A stretch of 64,000 bases of DNA from Syntrophus sp963665935 (GCA_963665935.1 OY762510.1:62001-126000), one strand, 5' to 3'. Positions 24,143 to 32,890 are shown, numbered from the stretch's first letter. Translations and numbers: made by a program. Notes: generated by a model not told the origin, from the letters alone.

Positions 24143-25615
24143 ATGAATTATACAATCCGGAATAAGAGGCTGTCCGACGACGAATTTTTCAAGATACGAA
24201 AAGAGGAAGTGCTCCCCATGTGGGAAACGGGGAAACAGGTTGAAAACCTGGACGAGTGTATCGCCGCGGCGAAAGAATTATCCCAGGTGAGTCGCGGCGC
24301 CCAGGGGAAAAGAGCTGCCCTCAAACTGAAAGACGCGAAGGAAAAGGGAACGCACGTCCTGATCCCCCAATTCGGACGGGCTCTTACCGAATATATGGTT
24401 GATGGTCTGTCGTATGTGGAAGAGCACTCGGAACTGGCCCCTAACGGTTTCTGGCTTATCTACTCGGACTCTTATACGCGGAAGCTCAACTTCAAGAAAG
24501 CCGCGGAGGGCATCGAGCGAAGCAGGCAGGAAGGGATGTCCATGCTCAACGGCTGGCCCATCGTCAATTTTGGCGTCGAAGAGGCAAGAAGAGTGATGCA
24601 GGCAACGACGGTGCCTCTCAGCTTCAATTCCACCGACGAGGACGGGCGGTTGGCCTCGGAGATTGCACTGGCTGCGGGGTTTGATGCCTGTTACTCACGA
24701 TCCCTTCAGGAAGTCATCGCCCACTGCAAGAATATCCCTTTGGATGAAGAGATCCGAATCAATCAATACGAACAACGTCTTGCGGGGATCTATACGGAAA
24801 ACGGCGTCCCCATCTGCCCGTGGAACCCCTCCAATCTGACCGGCTACGACAGCCCGGGATATCGGTCCTTCGTGTGCGTCTCCGAATCTCTCCTGGCTGC
24901 AGAGCAAGGGGTGAAGCATCAATTTATCGAGCATGGGCAGAACATGAATATGATCCAGGATATCGCCATGATCAGGGTGACAGAGAAGCTCTGTTACGAA
25001 TACTGTGAGCGCTTTGGCTATACAGATGTCAATTTCTATACGGGTGGTTTCCCCTTTTTAGGCGCCTGGCCGCCCCGGGCGGAGGAAGCGAACGCTATGA
25101 TCGCGTGGAATGCCGTCATTACCATGATGGGCGGTTTCCCTGGGGTCATTTTGAAGTGCCAGGATGAAGCTTTTGCAACCCCCACAAAAGAAAGCATGGC
25201 CATGTCGGTCAGGCTGGCCCATCATCTCGTCACCCTGATGGGAACCCAGAAGATTGCAGACAGCGAGAAACTGAGGCTGGAAGAGGAAATGATCGAAGCG
25301 GAAGTGAGAGCCCTGATGGAAAAGTGCCTGGAAGCCGGCGATGGCGACATGGCGGTCGGCATGTGCATGGGTGTCGATGCCGGATGGATCGATACGATGC
25401 TGACCCCTTGGAAGTACAATAAAGGGAATGTCACGGTCATGCGCGATGCGGAAAGCGCGGTGAGGTATTACGATTCAGGGAATATTCCTCTGCCGGAAGA
25501 GGTGAAGGAGTATCACAGGCAAAAACTGTCAGAGCGGGAAAAGAAGGCAGGACAGCTGAACTTTGAAATGGCAGTACAAGATCTGCAGTTTGCTTCTATC
25601 TTAAAGAAGAAATGA
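24143..25615 (+). CDS. glmE: Glutamate mutase (methylaspartate mutase) epsilon subunit
   Basis: GlmE is the large subunit of adenosylcobalamin-dependent glutamate mutase, which rearranges (S)-glutamate to (2S,3S)-3-methylaspartate. The frame opens at 24083, but GAGGAGG lies just before the ATG at 24143, giving 490 residues, the family's usual length. The TIM-barrel body includes LNGWPIVNFGVEEARRV, PLSFNSTDEDGRLASEI and YTGGFPFLGAWPPRAEEA. GlmS starts 18 nt after the stop and supplies the cobalamin-binding domain. No methylaspartate ammonia-lyase gene is in the window, so the fate of the product is not shown. Confidence 0.93.
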   Translation: MNYTIRNKRLSDDEFFKIRKEEVLPMWETGKQVENLDECIAAAKELSQVSRGAQGKRAALKLKDAKEKGTHVLIPQFGRALTEYMVDGLSYVEEHSELAPNGFWLIYSDSYTRKLNFKKAAEGIERSRQEGMSMLNGWPIVNFGVEEARRVMQATTVPLSFNSTDEDGRLASEIALAAGFDACYSRSLQEVIAHCKNIPLDEEIRINQYEQRLAGIYTENGVPICPWNPSNLTGYDSPGYRSFVCVSESLLAAEQGVKHQFIEHGQNMNMIQDIAMIRVTEKLCYEYCERFGYTDVNFYTGGFPFLGAWPPRAEEANAMIAWNAVITMMGGFPGVILKCQDEAFATPTKESMAMSVRLAHHLVTLMGTQKIADSEKLRLEEEMIEAEVRALMEKCLEAGDGDMAVGMCMGVDAGWIDTMLTPWKYNKGNVTVMRDAESAVRYYDSGNIPLPEEVKEYHRQKLSEREKKAGQLNFEMAVQDLQFASILKKK

Positions 25616-25633
25616 GCCCAAGAGGAGGAATCA

Positions 25634-26068
25634 ATGGAAAAGAGACAGGTGAATAAGAGCGTCGTCATCGGCACCATTGGAGCTGATGCACACATGATCG
25701 GCGGTTGGGTGCTCCGGAGGGCATTCGAAGAAGCGGGCTTTACCGTGGCCTTTCTGGGAGCCGTCGTCCCGCAGCATGAGTTCATCAATGCCGCGCTTGA
25801 AATCGATGCCGACGCCATTCTCGTTTCGTCAATGTATGGAATGGGTTTATTGGACTGCGAAGGGCTCCGCGACAAATGCATCGAGGCAGGACTCAAGGAT
25901 ATCATCCTTTATGTGGGTGGTACCGTGGCGGCCCCTCTGGAACTTGAAAAGAACTGGCCTGAAATTGAACGGCGCTTCACGGCGATTGGCTTCAACCGCG
26001 CATTTCCTAACACCTGCACGGCAAAGGAGGCTGTTCAGACTTTAAAGGTGGATCTCGGCATCGATTGA
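25634..26068 (+). CDS. glmS: Glutamate mutase sigma subunit, B12-binding
   Basis: A 144-residue cobalamin-binding subunit. The base-off/His-on motif DxHxxG is present as DAHMIG (Asp18, His20, Gly23). Later segments ILVSSMYGMGLLDCEGLR and YVGGTVAAP match the Rossmann-like B12 fold. GAGGAGG lies five bases before the ATG. It sits between glmE and glmL; the assembled enzyme is a two-component sigma-epsilon complex. Confidence 0.94.
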   Translation: MEKRQVNKSVVIGTIGADAHMIGGWVLRRAFEEAGFTVAFLGAVVPQHEFINAALEIDADAILVSSMYGMGLLDCEGLRDKCIEAGLKDIILYVGGTVAAPLELEKNWPEIERRFTAIGFNRAFPNTCTAKEAVQTLKVDLGID

Positions 26069-26167
26069 CCGGCCAGGCAGGATTCGCAATTCCCTCCTGC
26101 GCCCAGCGGAGATCATTCTTTCTTTACCAGACCCTTCGCTGGGCCGCACCACCCCAAAAGGGAAGGG

Positions 26168-26195
26168 GGCACAACGATTCTGGAATCGTTGTGCC
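26168..26195 (+). other. Perfect 12-bp hairpin between glmS and glmL
   Basis: GGCACAACGATT and AATCGTTGTGCC pair around a CTGG loop with no T-run after it. A second, larger inverted pair, GCCCAGCG/CGCTGGGC, lies about 60 nt upstream. Together they fill most of the 176-nt gap and may set the mRNA level of glmL relative to the two catalytic subunits. Confidence 0.5.
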
Positions 26196-26244
26196 AATCG
26201 TGCCGGAAAAAGCTGCGACTCGGTTCCGCAAGAAAGGAAAAACG

Positions 26245-27681
26245 ATGAGCATCTATTTATTGGTGGATTTTGGAAGCACCTACACGAAGGTCACCGCCGT
26301 CGACATCGAAAAAGAGATGATTTTAGGAAGGGCCCAGGCTCCCACCACTGTCGAGACGGACATTACCATCGGACTGGATAACGCCCTTTATCATCTTGTC
26401 GAAGCGTGCGGCATCGACCTTTCCACAGTGAAAGGGAAATACGCGAGCAGCAGCGCTGCCGGCGGTCTGAAAATGGCCGCCATAGGCCTCGTCCCGGAAC
26501 TGACTCTCGAGGCGGCGCGACGAGCCTGCCTGGGCGCAGGCGCGAAGGTTGTCTGTTCTTACGGTTTCGAAATGGATGAAGGCATTGTCCGCGAGATTGA
26601 ATCCGCAAAGTGCGACATCGTTCTCTTATGCGGAGGAACGGACGGAGGCGACAAGAACGTCATCACCCGTAATGCCGGCCTGCTTGCGGGGGCCAATATT
26701 CAATGTCCCGTGTTGACTGCCGGCAATCGCGTGGTTTCCGACAAAGTCAGGGATATCCTGGAACAAGGAGGCAAGAAAGTATACGCCGCAAAAAACGTCC
26801 TGCCGAATTTGGAAACGGTGGAGGTAGAACCGGCGCAACAGCTCATTCGCGAGATTTTCATCGCCCACATTACAAAGGCAAAAGGCCTTGAGAAGGCGAT
26901 GGATTTCATTGGCCGACCAATCGTGCCGACTCCGAAGGCCACGCTGCAGGCAGCGGCCCTGCTCGCCAACGGGACCAGTGATGAAGCCGGGATAGGCAGC
27001 CTGCTTATCGTCGAGGTCGGTGGGGCTACCACGAACATCCATTCCGTTGTCGAGCAATCTCTCGCAACCCCCCAGACGGTTCTCCGGGGCCTTCCTGAGC
27101 TTACGATAAAGAGGACGGTGGAGGGCGATCTGGGAATTCGGTATAACGCTCAGACCATTTTTGATTTTGTCGGGGTCGACACATATCTCTCCAAGCTTCG
27201 GGCTTACGTCCCTGATCTGCACGAAGCTGCTAATGTCCATGGACCTTACAACGCAGTGCATCACATCAAGTATCTGTCCCGCAACGTAGGGCACGTCCCC
27301 AAAACGGTCATCGGCCAGAATGCAGATATTGTGCTTGCCGAATCCGCCGCTTCCATTGCGGTCGAACGCCATGCGGGCACCCTGCGCCAGGAGTTTACCG
27401 TGGTCGGAGAAGTCAATGTGCAGCACGGCAAGAACTTGATTCCCACGGAAAACGTGATCGGGACTGGCGGCATATTCAAGTACGGCCTTGATCCGGAAAG
27501 GGTTCTGCGCTCAGCCCTTTTCAGTCTGGATAAGCCGTGGAGTCTGAAGCCAAGAAATCCAAAAGCGTACATAGACCGTCATTACATGCTCTATGGCATC
27601 GGACTTCTGGCCGAGGACTTTCCGGACCAGGCCTTAAGGATTGCCAAGAAATACCTGAAACGTACCTCTCTCGATAATTAG
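26245..27681 (+). CDS. glmL: MutL-type glutamate mutase chaperone / reactivating ATPase
   Basis: A 478-residue protein of the MutL (GlmL) family in the actin/Hsp70-like ATPase fold. It accompanies glutamate mutase genes and is thought to reactivate or maintain the B12 enzyme. The phosphate-1 motif LLVDFGSTYTKVTAVD is at the N-terminus, and LLIVEVGGATTNIHSV forms the second phosphate loop. The frame extends up to 26065, but the AGAAAGGAAA sequence points to the ATG at 26245. The gap after glmS contains strong hairpins. Confidence 0.9.
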   Translation: MSIYLLVDFGSTYTKVTAVDIEKEMILGRAQAPTTVETDITIGLDNALYHLVEACGIDLSTVKGKYASSSAAGGLKMAAIGLVPELTLEAARRACLGAGAKVVCSYGFEMDEGIVREIESAKCDIVLLCGGTDGGDKNVITRNAGLLAGANIQCPVLTAGNRVVSDKVRDILEQGGKKVYAAKNVLPNLETVEVEPAQQLIREIFIAHITKAKGLEKAMDFIGRPIVPTPKATLQAAALLANGTSDEAGIGSLLIVEVGGATTNIHSVVEQSLATPQTVLRGLPELTIKRTVEGDLGIRYNAQTIFDFVGVDTYLSKLRAYVPDLHEAANVHGPYNAVHHIKYLSRNVGHVPKTVIGQNADIVLAESAASIAVERHAGTLRQEFTVVGEVNVQHGKNLIPTENVIGTGGIFKYGLDPERVLRSALFSLDKPWSLKPRNPKAYIDRHYMLYGIGLLAEDFPDQALRIAKKYLKRTSLDN

Positions 27682-27685
27682 AGCG

Positions 27686-27813
27686 ATCATCAGTCATGAT
27701 CTTGGCCGGATTGCAATCGACCAGGACAATTTCGTAACCCAGTTTACGCAGGGTTTTCAGGCCCGGGCACCGGAAACATCAAATTCACGGGCCTGTCCGA
27801 CGGCAATGGGCCC
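27686..27813 (-). pseudogene. Frameshifted fragment resembling the CarB N-terminus
   Basis: Read on the minus strand, one frame gives GPIAVGQAREFDVSGARA and then stops. The next frame continues LKTLRKLGYEIVLVDCNPAKIMTD. Placed end to end these match the start of the carbamoyl-phosphate synthase large subunit, which typically reads GPIVIGQ..EFDYSG, then KALREEGY.VVLVN.NPATIMTD. A frameshift lies near 27758-27764, and no further homology is seen on either side. It is a short remnant without function. Confidence 0.6.
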
Positions 27814-27877
27814 GGCATGGCCGGGTTTATGAGGGCATAAAACACCATCGAGGGCTACATGTCTGGAGGGGGATAAC

Positions 27878-29125
27878 ATGGAACAGAATACTTATAATCG
27901 TGCAATACCCGTCGTTGCAGCATTCTTAATTCAATTATGCTCAGGTGTGGCATATCTGTGGAGCCTCTTTCAAACCGGGATTGCAAAGAGCCTGTTCAGC
28001 GGCAACAATGCCGAGGCAGCAATCACTTTTTCTCTGCTCCTTGCGTGCCTTGGATTTGGAGGCATCATCGCCGGTAGAATGACCACAAAATTTTCCATTC
28101 CAGTCATCATGATCACGGGCGGTTTTATCGTGGCGGCAGGATTCTTTTTCGCGTCCCTCGTAACAGCGCAGGCACCTTGGCTTTTGTGGCTTACCTATGG
28201 CGTTATGGGCGGGATCGGCATCGGAATGACCTATGGGACATCGATCGCCGTCGCGCAAAGATGGTATCCTGATCACAGGGGGCTAGTAACGGGCATGCTC
28301 GTTTCGGCTTTGGGCTTAGGGGGTGTTCTATTTACGCCGGTTATCGAAGGCCTCATTAAATATTTCGGCGGTCCACAGGTTGGCGAAATAAAGACCTTTA
28401 TGGCGCTGAGTATTATTTTCGCCGTCGTTTGTACGATTTGCGGAATTTTCTTGAAAAATCCGCCGGAAGGCTATGCACCGAAAGGCTGGGTCATGTCGAC
28501 CGCAAACAAAGGGGTTGCACCTAAAGATTATTCGGCGAATGAAGTTTTGACAACGCCGCAGTTTTATTTACTGTCAACGGCTTTTGCACTTGCCAGCATG
28601 GGGGGATTGATGATGATCGGCTTTGCAAAACCCATTGCCGTCGCAAAAAATATGGCGGCGACGGCAACCATTGGTGTTTTGATAATCGCCATCTGTAATT
28701 CCGCAGGGAGATTGTTCTGGGGATTCGTATCGGATAGAATCGGCAGAAAAAATGCCATTATGATCCTGCTCGTTGGAACAGGCACATTGTCTCTTTTTGT
28801 GAATATGGCATCAGGGTATTACATTTATGTCTTAATCGCTTTCATCGGCTTCTTCTATGGCGGTTTTTTGGGAACCTTCCCCGTTTTGACCGCTGATTTG
28901 TTCGGTCAAAAAAACATGGCAACAAACTACGGCATGGTGTTGGTTGGTTTTGGTGTCGGCGCCGTTGTTGCGTCTTACATTGCAGGCTATTACAAGAACC
29001 TCGCCGCAGCAAATATTGATTTAATGTTCCCTGCCTTTATCATTGCATCCGTCTGCGCCTTTGTGTCGATCGGGCTGGTCTGGAGTATAAAGCCAACGAA
29101 AGTGGAATACGGAGTGGTCAAGTAA
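27878..29125 (+). CDS. OFA-family MFS transporter
   Basis: A 415-residue protein with 12 hydrophobic segments. It matches the oxalate/formate antiporter (OFA) branch of the major facilitator family: the start AIPVVAAFLIQLCSGVAYLWS, GGIGIGMTYGTSIAVAQRWY, PDHRGLVTGMLVSALGLGG and the second-half loop GFVSDRIGRKNA. GGAGGGGG stands before the ATG. Substrates of this branch are usually small carboxylates; the one here is unknown. Its place behind glmL suggests exchange of a dicarboxylate or amino acid related to the mutase pathway, but a carB remnant lies between them. Confidence 0.88.
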   Translation: MEQNTYNRAIPVVAAFLIQLCSGVAYLWSLFQTGIAKSLFSGNNAEAAITFSLLLACLGFGGIIAGRMTTKFSIPVIMITGGFIVAAGFFFASLVTAQAPWLLWLTYGVMGGIGIGMTYGTSIAVAQRWYPDHRGLVTGMLVSALGLGGVLFTPVIEGLIKYFGGPQVGEIKTFMALSIIFAVVCTICGIFLKNPPEGYAPKGWVMSTANKGVAPKDYSANEVLTTPQFYLLSTAFALASMGGLMMIGFAKPIAVAKNMAATATIGVLIIAICNSAGRLFWGFVSDRIGRKNAIMILLVGTGTLSLFVNMASGYYIYVLIAFIGFFYGGFLGTFPVLTADLFGQKNMATNYGMVLVGFGVGAVVASYIAGYYKNLAAANIDLMFPAFIIASVCAFVSIGLVWSIKPTKVEYGVVK

Positions 29126-29270
29126 AAGCAGGAAGTCAGCTAAGGGCAGTCCGATTAATCCGTTATTTTTCTTCAAATTCGGCAGGAGATTGATCCCCTG
29201 AACGGGAATGCAGTCGCTCGCTGTTGTAAAACGTCTCAATATTCCTGTCATCTTCATTCAGGAGATTGTT

Positions 29271-29567
29271 ATGGAGCTTGATTATAACGTTACCGACAAA
29301 AAGTATTCATTCTTCAGACATGAGAAGTGTGAATACTTTCCCTGTCACAGAGTAAGCGATGAAGAAAACTTTAACTGCCTCTTCTGCTATTGTCCGTTAT
29401 ATGTACTTGGGAAAAAGTGTGGCGGCAATTTCAAATATATTGAAGGCACCGTAAAGGACTGTAGTCATTGCCTGGTGCCGCATAAGAGAGACAGTTATGC
29501 GTATGTGATCAGCAAATATTTCGAAATTGTAGAATTCATGAAGAAAAATGAAAAGCAGGGTGAATAG
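29271..29567 (+). CDS. Cysteine-rich small domain protein (98 aa)
   Basis: A 98-residue protein with nine cysteines in the pattern seen in the cysteine-rich small domain family: HEKCEYFPCH, NFNCLFCYCPLYVLGKKCGG and VKDCSHCLVPHKRD. Metal binding is likely. Some members of this family stand next to cobalamin genes. The frame opens at 29208, but AGGAG six bases before the ATG at 29271 marks the start. Its TAG stop is followed at once by the ATG of the next gene, so the two are translationally coupled. Confidence 0.82.
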   Translation: MELDYNVTDKKYSFFRHEKCEYFPCHRVSDEENFNCLFCYCPLYVLGKKCGGNFKYIEGTVKDCSHCLVPHKRDSYAYVISKYFEIVEFMKKNEKQGE

Positions 29568-30125
29568 ATGTATCAAACAAGAAGATACCTGGCCGAGATC
29601 AGCATAGCTAAATATCTTGAGGAATATATAGATATTCCTCAATTTCTTCAATTATGCAAGGCTTGCCCTAATTACAACCGAAAATGGTCATGTCCGCCGT
29701 ATGATTTTAAGCCAGAGGATTATTGGAATAAATACGCGAAGATGCATGTTATAGGCACGAAAATCCTCTTCGACGAAGAAACAATCGATAAAAAACACTC
29801 GACTGAGGAAATAAATAATATCGTAACAACAGTTATCAAGAAGGAACAGTCACTCCTCTTGGATGAAATTCTGGTACTGGAAGAGAAATATCCGGGAAGC
29901 ATAGGTCTGGCTGCAGGTAGTTGCAGCATCTGTGAAAATTGTGCCCGCCCTGACAGCAATGCCTGCAATCACGCGGATAAGCTGAGATATTCGATAGAAT
30001 CCCTTGGAGGAAATGTAGATAAGACTGTTAAAAAATTGCTTGGTCTCGAGCTTCAGTGGATGAGAGAAGGAAATCTGCCTGAATATTTTTTATTGGTAAG
30101 TGCTATACTGACACCTTCTATCTGA
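29568..30125 (+). CDS. DUF2284 predicted metal-binding protein
   Basis: A 185-residue protein with cysteine clusters typical of DUF2284: LCKACPNYNRKWSCPPYDF and GSCSICENCARPDSNACNHA. The second cluster looks like a ferredoxin-like or zinc site. Function is unknown; some relatives are described as metal-binding proteins near corrinoid or methyl-transfer genes. It begins directly after the stop of the cysteine-rich protein. An 8-bp plus 4-bp hairpin (30132-30182) follows the stop and may end the transcript. Confidence 0.82.
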   Translation: MYQTRRYLAEISIAKYLEEYIDIPQFLQLCKACPNYNRKWSCPPYDFKPEDYWNKYAKMHVIGTKILFDEETIDKKHSTEEINNIVTTVIKKEQSLLLDEILVLEEKYPGSIGLAAGSCSICENCARPDSNACNHADKLRYSIESLGGNVDKTVKKLLGLELQWMREGNLPEYFLLVSAILTPSI

Positions 30126-30212
30126 GCAACGGCGGAAATGAAGGCCATTCCTTCTGTGGTTGAAGTGCCTTCATCCCTCCGCAAAAGGTCTTGAATAGCC
30201 TCTTCCAGAAAG

Positions 30213-30584
30213 TCATTTTGACGACCCGCTGCTGCCTGGAGAGCTTCCGTGTTTCTTATTCCTTTTTATATCCATATCCATGTTGTTCAGCATTTCCCAT
30301 GCTCTATTTAAATTTTCCTTTTCCTGATCATCGACAGCATTGTTTACTCGGTAGCCGGTCGTGTTAATGATTAACATATTTCCATTTTTGTCTTGGACTT
30401 CTCTCGTTCCCATGGTGGCATAAGGATCTTTTGCCTCTTCCTGCTTGATCATCATTTGAATTGTTTGATCACTCACCCCGGCCTTTTTTAGAGCAATCAC
30501 CTGCTCTGACGTGAGAGCAAACCCGGAATTCGCCGTTAATAGAGCACAAAGAAAAACCGTCGGAATAATCATTATTTTTTCCAT
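30213..30584 (-). CDS. Small exported protein, unknown function
   Basis: A 123-residue protein from the ATG at 30584, which has AAGGTG upstream; the frame also opens 11 codons earlier without such a signal. Residues 1-24 form a signal peptide ending in ANSGFA. Just after it, LTSEQVIALKKAGVSDQTI is a helical segment seen in short delta-proteobacterial envelope proteins. MGTREVQDKNGNMLIINTTG follows, then a Gly/Ser-rich tail. No function is known to me. It faces the DUF2284 gene. Confidence 0.65.
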   Translation of the reverse strand: MEKIMIIPTVFLCALLTANSGFALTSEQVIALKKAGVSDQTIQMMIKQEEAKDPYATMGTREVQDKNGNMLIINTTGYRVNNAVDDQEKENLNRAWEMLNNMDMDIKRNKKHGSSPGSSGSSK

Positions 30585-30835
30585 AAGCACCTTTTTTGTT
30601 TCGATAGGCATTGGCAAAGATTCTATTTAATCAGGATAAAACACGTCAACAAAAATATCGACTTCCAAAACGATTTGAGTGGATGATAGAATACGATTAA
30701 AGATCAGGATAGCCAAAGCGCCATGGAATGCGTGGAGTCATTTTTGAATTTTAAGAATAACGACTAAGAGTGCCAGACAGCAAAATCAAGACCGAGTGGA
30801 ATATGTGAGCACCTCTCGGTAAAGAAAGGAACGTT

Positions 30836-31051
30836 GTGATCAATAAAAAGTGCAGAGAATGTGGCGAATACATAACCGCGGGCGCCAACACATGCCCCCA
30901 CTGTGGAAAAACTCAGACAACAAAATTCACATGGGGTTGTCTCTTGATTGTCATAATTGCTATTTACCTTGCATTGACACTCCCTGGAATATTGAAAGAT
31001 CATAAATCTGCAACAAATTCCGTCAAAGAAACTTCCACACAATCAAAGTAA
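30836..31051 (+). CDS. Zinc-ribbon membrane protein (71 aa)
   Basis: A 71-residue protein that starts with GTG after GAAAGGAA. A CxxC-x10-CxxC zinc ribbon is present (KKCRECGEYITAGANTCPHC). One transmembrane segment follows (about 33-51, WGCLLIVIIAIYLALTL), then a short polar tail. Such single-pass zinc-ribbon proteins are common and mostly uncharacterised. Confidence 0.7.
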   Translation: MINKKCRECGEYITAGANTCPHCGKTQTTKFTWGCLLIVIIAIYLALTLPGILKDHKSATNSVKETSTQSK

Positions 31052-31055
31052 ATCG

Positions 31056-31187
31056 TCATGGGGAAAAGCCAAGGTTGAACGAAGTGAGGCGAAGGGAACT
31101 CTTGAAAGAAATGGTGTTCGTGCTATTCCTGTCAGGAAGAGGAAGTCGAACCCCAATGTCTACCAGTTAACTATCTATACTTATTAG
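31056..31187 (+). pseudogene. Possible gene remnant next to tRNA-Sec
   Basis: Just after the zinc-ribbon stop, a frame without a good start codon reads SWGKAKVERSEAKGTLERNG and ends VYQLTIYTY. It is basic and protein-like but matches nothing I can name. It could be the 3' scrap of a gene brought in near the tRNA. Support is weak. Confidence 0.25.
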
Positions 31188-31247
31188 ATTCAAAAAATTC
31201 CCGGAAGTCGTTTTGAGGTCAATCTGACAAATGATATGTTTTTCAAT

Positions 31248-31345
31248 TGGCGGAAGTGCATGGGAATCGAACCCACCTGGGACGGTTTTAGCGCCCCACA
31301 CCGGATTTGAAGTCCGGGAGGCCCACCAGTGACCTTGGCACTTCC
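31248..31345 (-). tRNA. selC: tRNA-Sec (anticodon UCA)
   Basis: On the minus strand an 8-bp acceptor stem GGAAGTGC/GCACTTCC is followed by discriminator G and an encoded CCA. The anticodon arm CCGGACTTCAAATCCGG carries UCA in the loop. A long variable arm and the GGTTCGATTCC T-loop are present. The total of 98 nt with an 8-bp acceptor stem is diagnostic of bacterial tRNA-Sec. It shows that the organism decodes UGA as selenocysteine. No selA, selB or selenoprotein gene is seen in the window. It lies 82 nt downstream of moeA. Confidence 0.95.
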
Positions 31346-31427
31346 GTGGAGAAGAAGATAAAGCGGAAATCTGGAAGTTCTATTTTGGAGGCGGTATTAA
31401 ACCCCAACAGGGGGCACCTGTCAACCA

Positions 31428-32678
31428 TTATCTCTCTTCGAGATATTCCGGGTTCAGGGTCATGTTGAAGGAATCATCGATCATCTGCACGGTGACCCGC
31501 TCTCCGGAAGAAATTTTCTGCATGCCTTTTGGAAGAATCGCCAGGCCGTTGGCCCGCACCATGGATTTCAGGACACCGGAACTCTGCTCTCCCGTGGGAA
31601 CTGCCACATATCCATCGCCCTCGCGCTTCACTTGAACGCGCACAAAGTAAGTCAGCTCCGGTTGCTTTTCCAATCCTTCCAGCAGAATCGCCTGTACGGT
31701 TCTTCGAAAGAGGCACCGCTGGCCCATCATCTTCAGAAGAACAGGACGGACAAACTGTTCAAAGGATACCATGGTCGACACCGGATTACCCGGAAGGCCG
31801 AAGATCGGCTTTCCGCTGATCCGCCCGTACACCAGGGGCTTGCCCGGCTTCATCGCCACCCGCCAGAACTCGATGGCGGTACCCACTTCCGTCATGATAT
31901 CCTTTACCAGGTCATAATCCCCCACGGACACCCCGCCGGAAGAGAGAATCACATCGGCTCGGAGGGCCGGTCGAAACTTTGCCAGCAGATCTTCCGGGTT
32001 ATCCCGGGCAATGCCCATCTGCAGGGGGATGGCTCCACAATCCAGAATCTGGGCTGTCAGGGAGTAGGCGTTGCTGTTGACGATCTTCCAGGATGAAACC
32101 GGATCGTCGATATCCGCCAGTTCGTCGCCCGTGGCGATGACCGCCACGACGGGGCGCTGATACACGGAGACGAAGGACTTTCCCAGGGCCGCCATCATCC
32201 CCACTTCAGCAGGCCGCACGACCGTTCCAGCAGGGATGACTTCCTCTCCTTCGCGGACATCCTCTCCGGCACGCCGGATGTTTTCACCCTTTTTCACAGC
32301 GGTAGTCAGCTCCACCCTTTTGCCGCTCTGCCGGGTTTCTTCTATCTTGATCACGGCATCGGCACCTTCCGGGATGGGCGCACCCGTCATGATTCTCGCC
32401 GCCTGCCCGTTCCCGACGGACTGCCGAGGGATGGAACCGGCGGGAATGTCCTCGATCACGTCCAGAATAACCGGATGAGAAGGAGTGGCGCCCTTTGTAT
32501 CCGCCTCATGCACGGCATAGCCATCCATGGAGGAATTGTCCCGGGGCGGAATGAGACGACCGGCAAACATAGACTCTCCGAGGACACGTCCCAGGGCATC
32601 CAGGATGGCGACCTTTTCCGTCCCTAAAGGGAAGGTTTCCTTCAGGATGACATTCAGGGCATCTTCAACTTGAATCAT
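31428..32678 (-). CDS. moeA: Molybdopterin molybdotransferase MoeA
   Basis: MoeA inserts molybdate into adenylylated molybdopterin to finish the molybdenum (or tungsten) cofactor. The 416 residues include PPRDNSSMDGYAVHE, ATGDELADIDDPVSSWKIVN, the MPT-binding ILSSGGVSVGDYDLVKDIM and GLPGNPVSTMVSFEQ. The C-terminal beta-barrel domain is complete. The gene is divergent from nadA, and tRNA-Sec follows it. The pairing is sensible, since many Mo/W enzymes such as formate dehydrogenases are selenoproteins, but it may be coincidence. Confidence 0.96.
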   Translation of the reverse strand: MIQVEDALNVILKETFPLGTEKVAILDALGRVLGESMFAGRLIPPRDNSSMDGYAVHEADTKGATPSHPVILDVIEDIPAGSIPRQSVGNGQAARIMTGAPIPEGADAVIKIEETRQSGKRVELTTAVKKGENIRRAGEDVREGEEVIPAGTVVRPAEVGMMAALGKSFVSVYQRPVVAVIATGDELADIDDPVSSWKIVNSNAYSLTAQILDCGAIPLQMGIARDNPEDLLAKFRPALRADVILSSGGVSVGDYDLVKDIMTEVGTAIEFWRVAMKPGKPLVYGRISGKPIFGLPGNPVSTMVSFEQFVRPVLLKMMGQRCLFRRTVQAILLEGLEKQPELTYFVRVQVKREGDGYVAVPTGEQSSGVLKSMVRANGLAILPKGMQKISSGERVTVQMIDDSFNMTLNPEYLEER

Positions 32679-32890
32679 GACATACCTTTTTATAAGATTT
32701 TCCGCTTCCCCGTAAAAACCCAGGGAAACCGCCGGTCAGTTCGCAGGTTTCAAAAGTGTTCGAAAAGCTATCCCAATTCTCCTGTTCTGTCAACAACGAC
32801 ATCCTTTGTTTTTTTCATCTTGTAATGTGGATTTTTATATTATATTCCCTTTACTAAGAGTTTATTTTACAGAAATCGAGGACTCGACTT

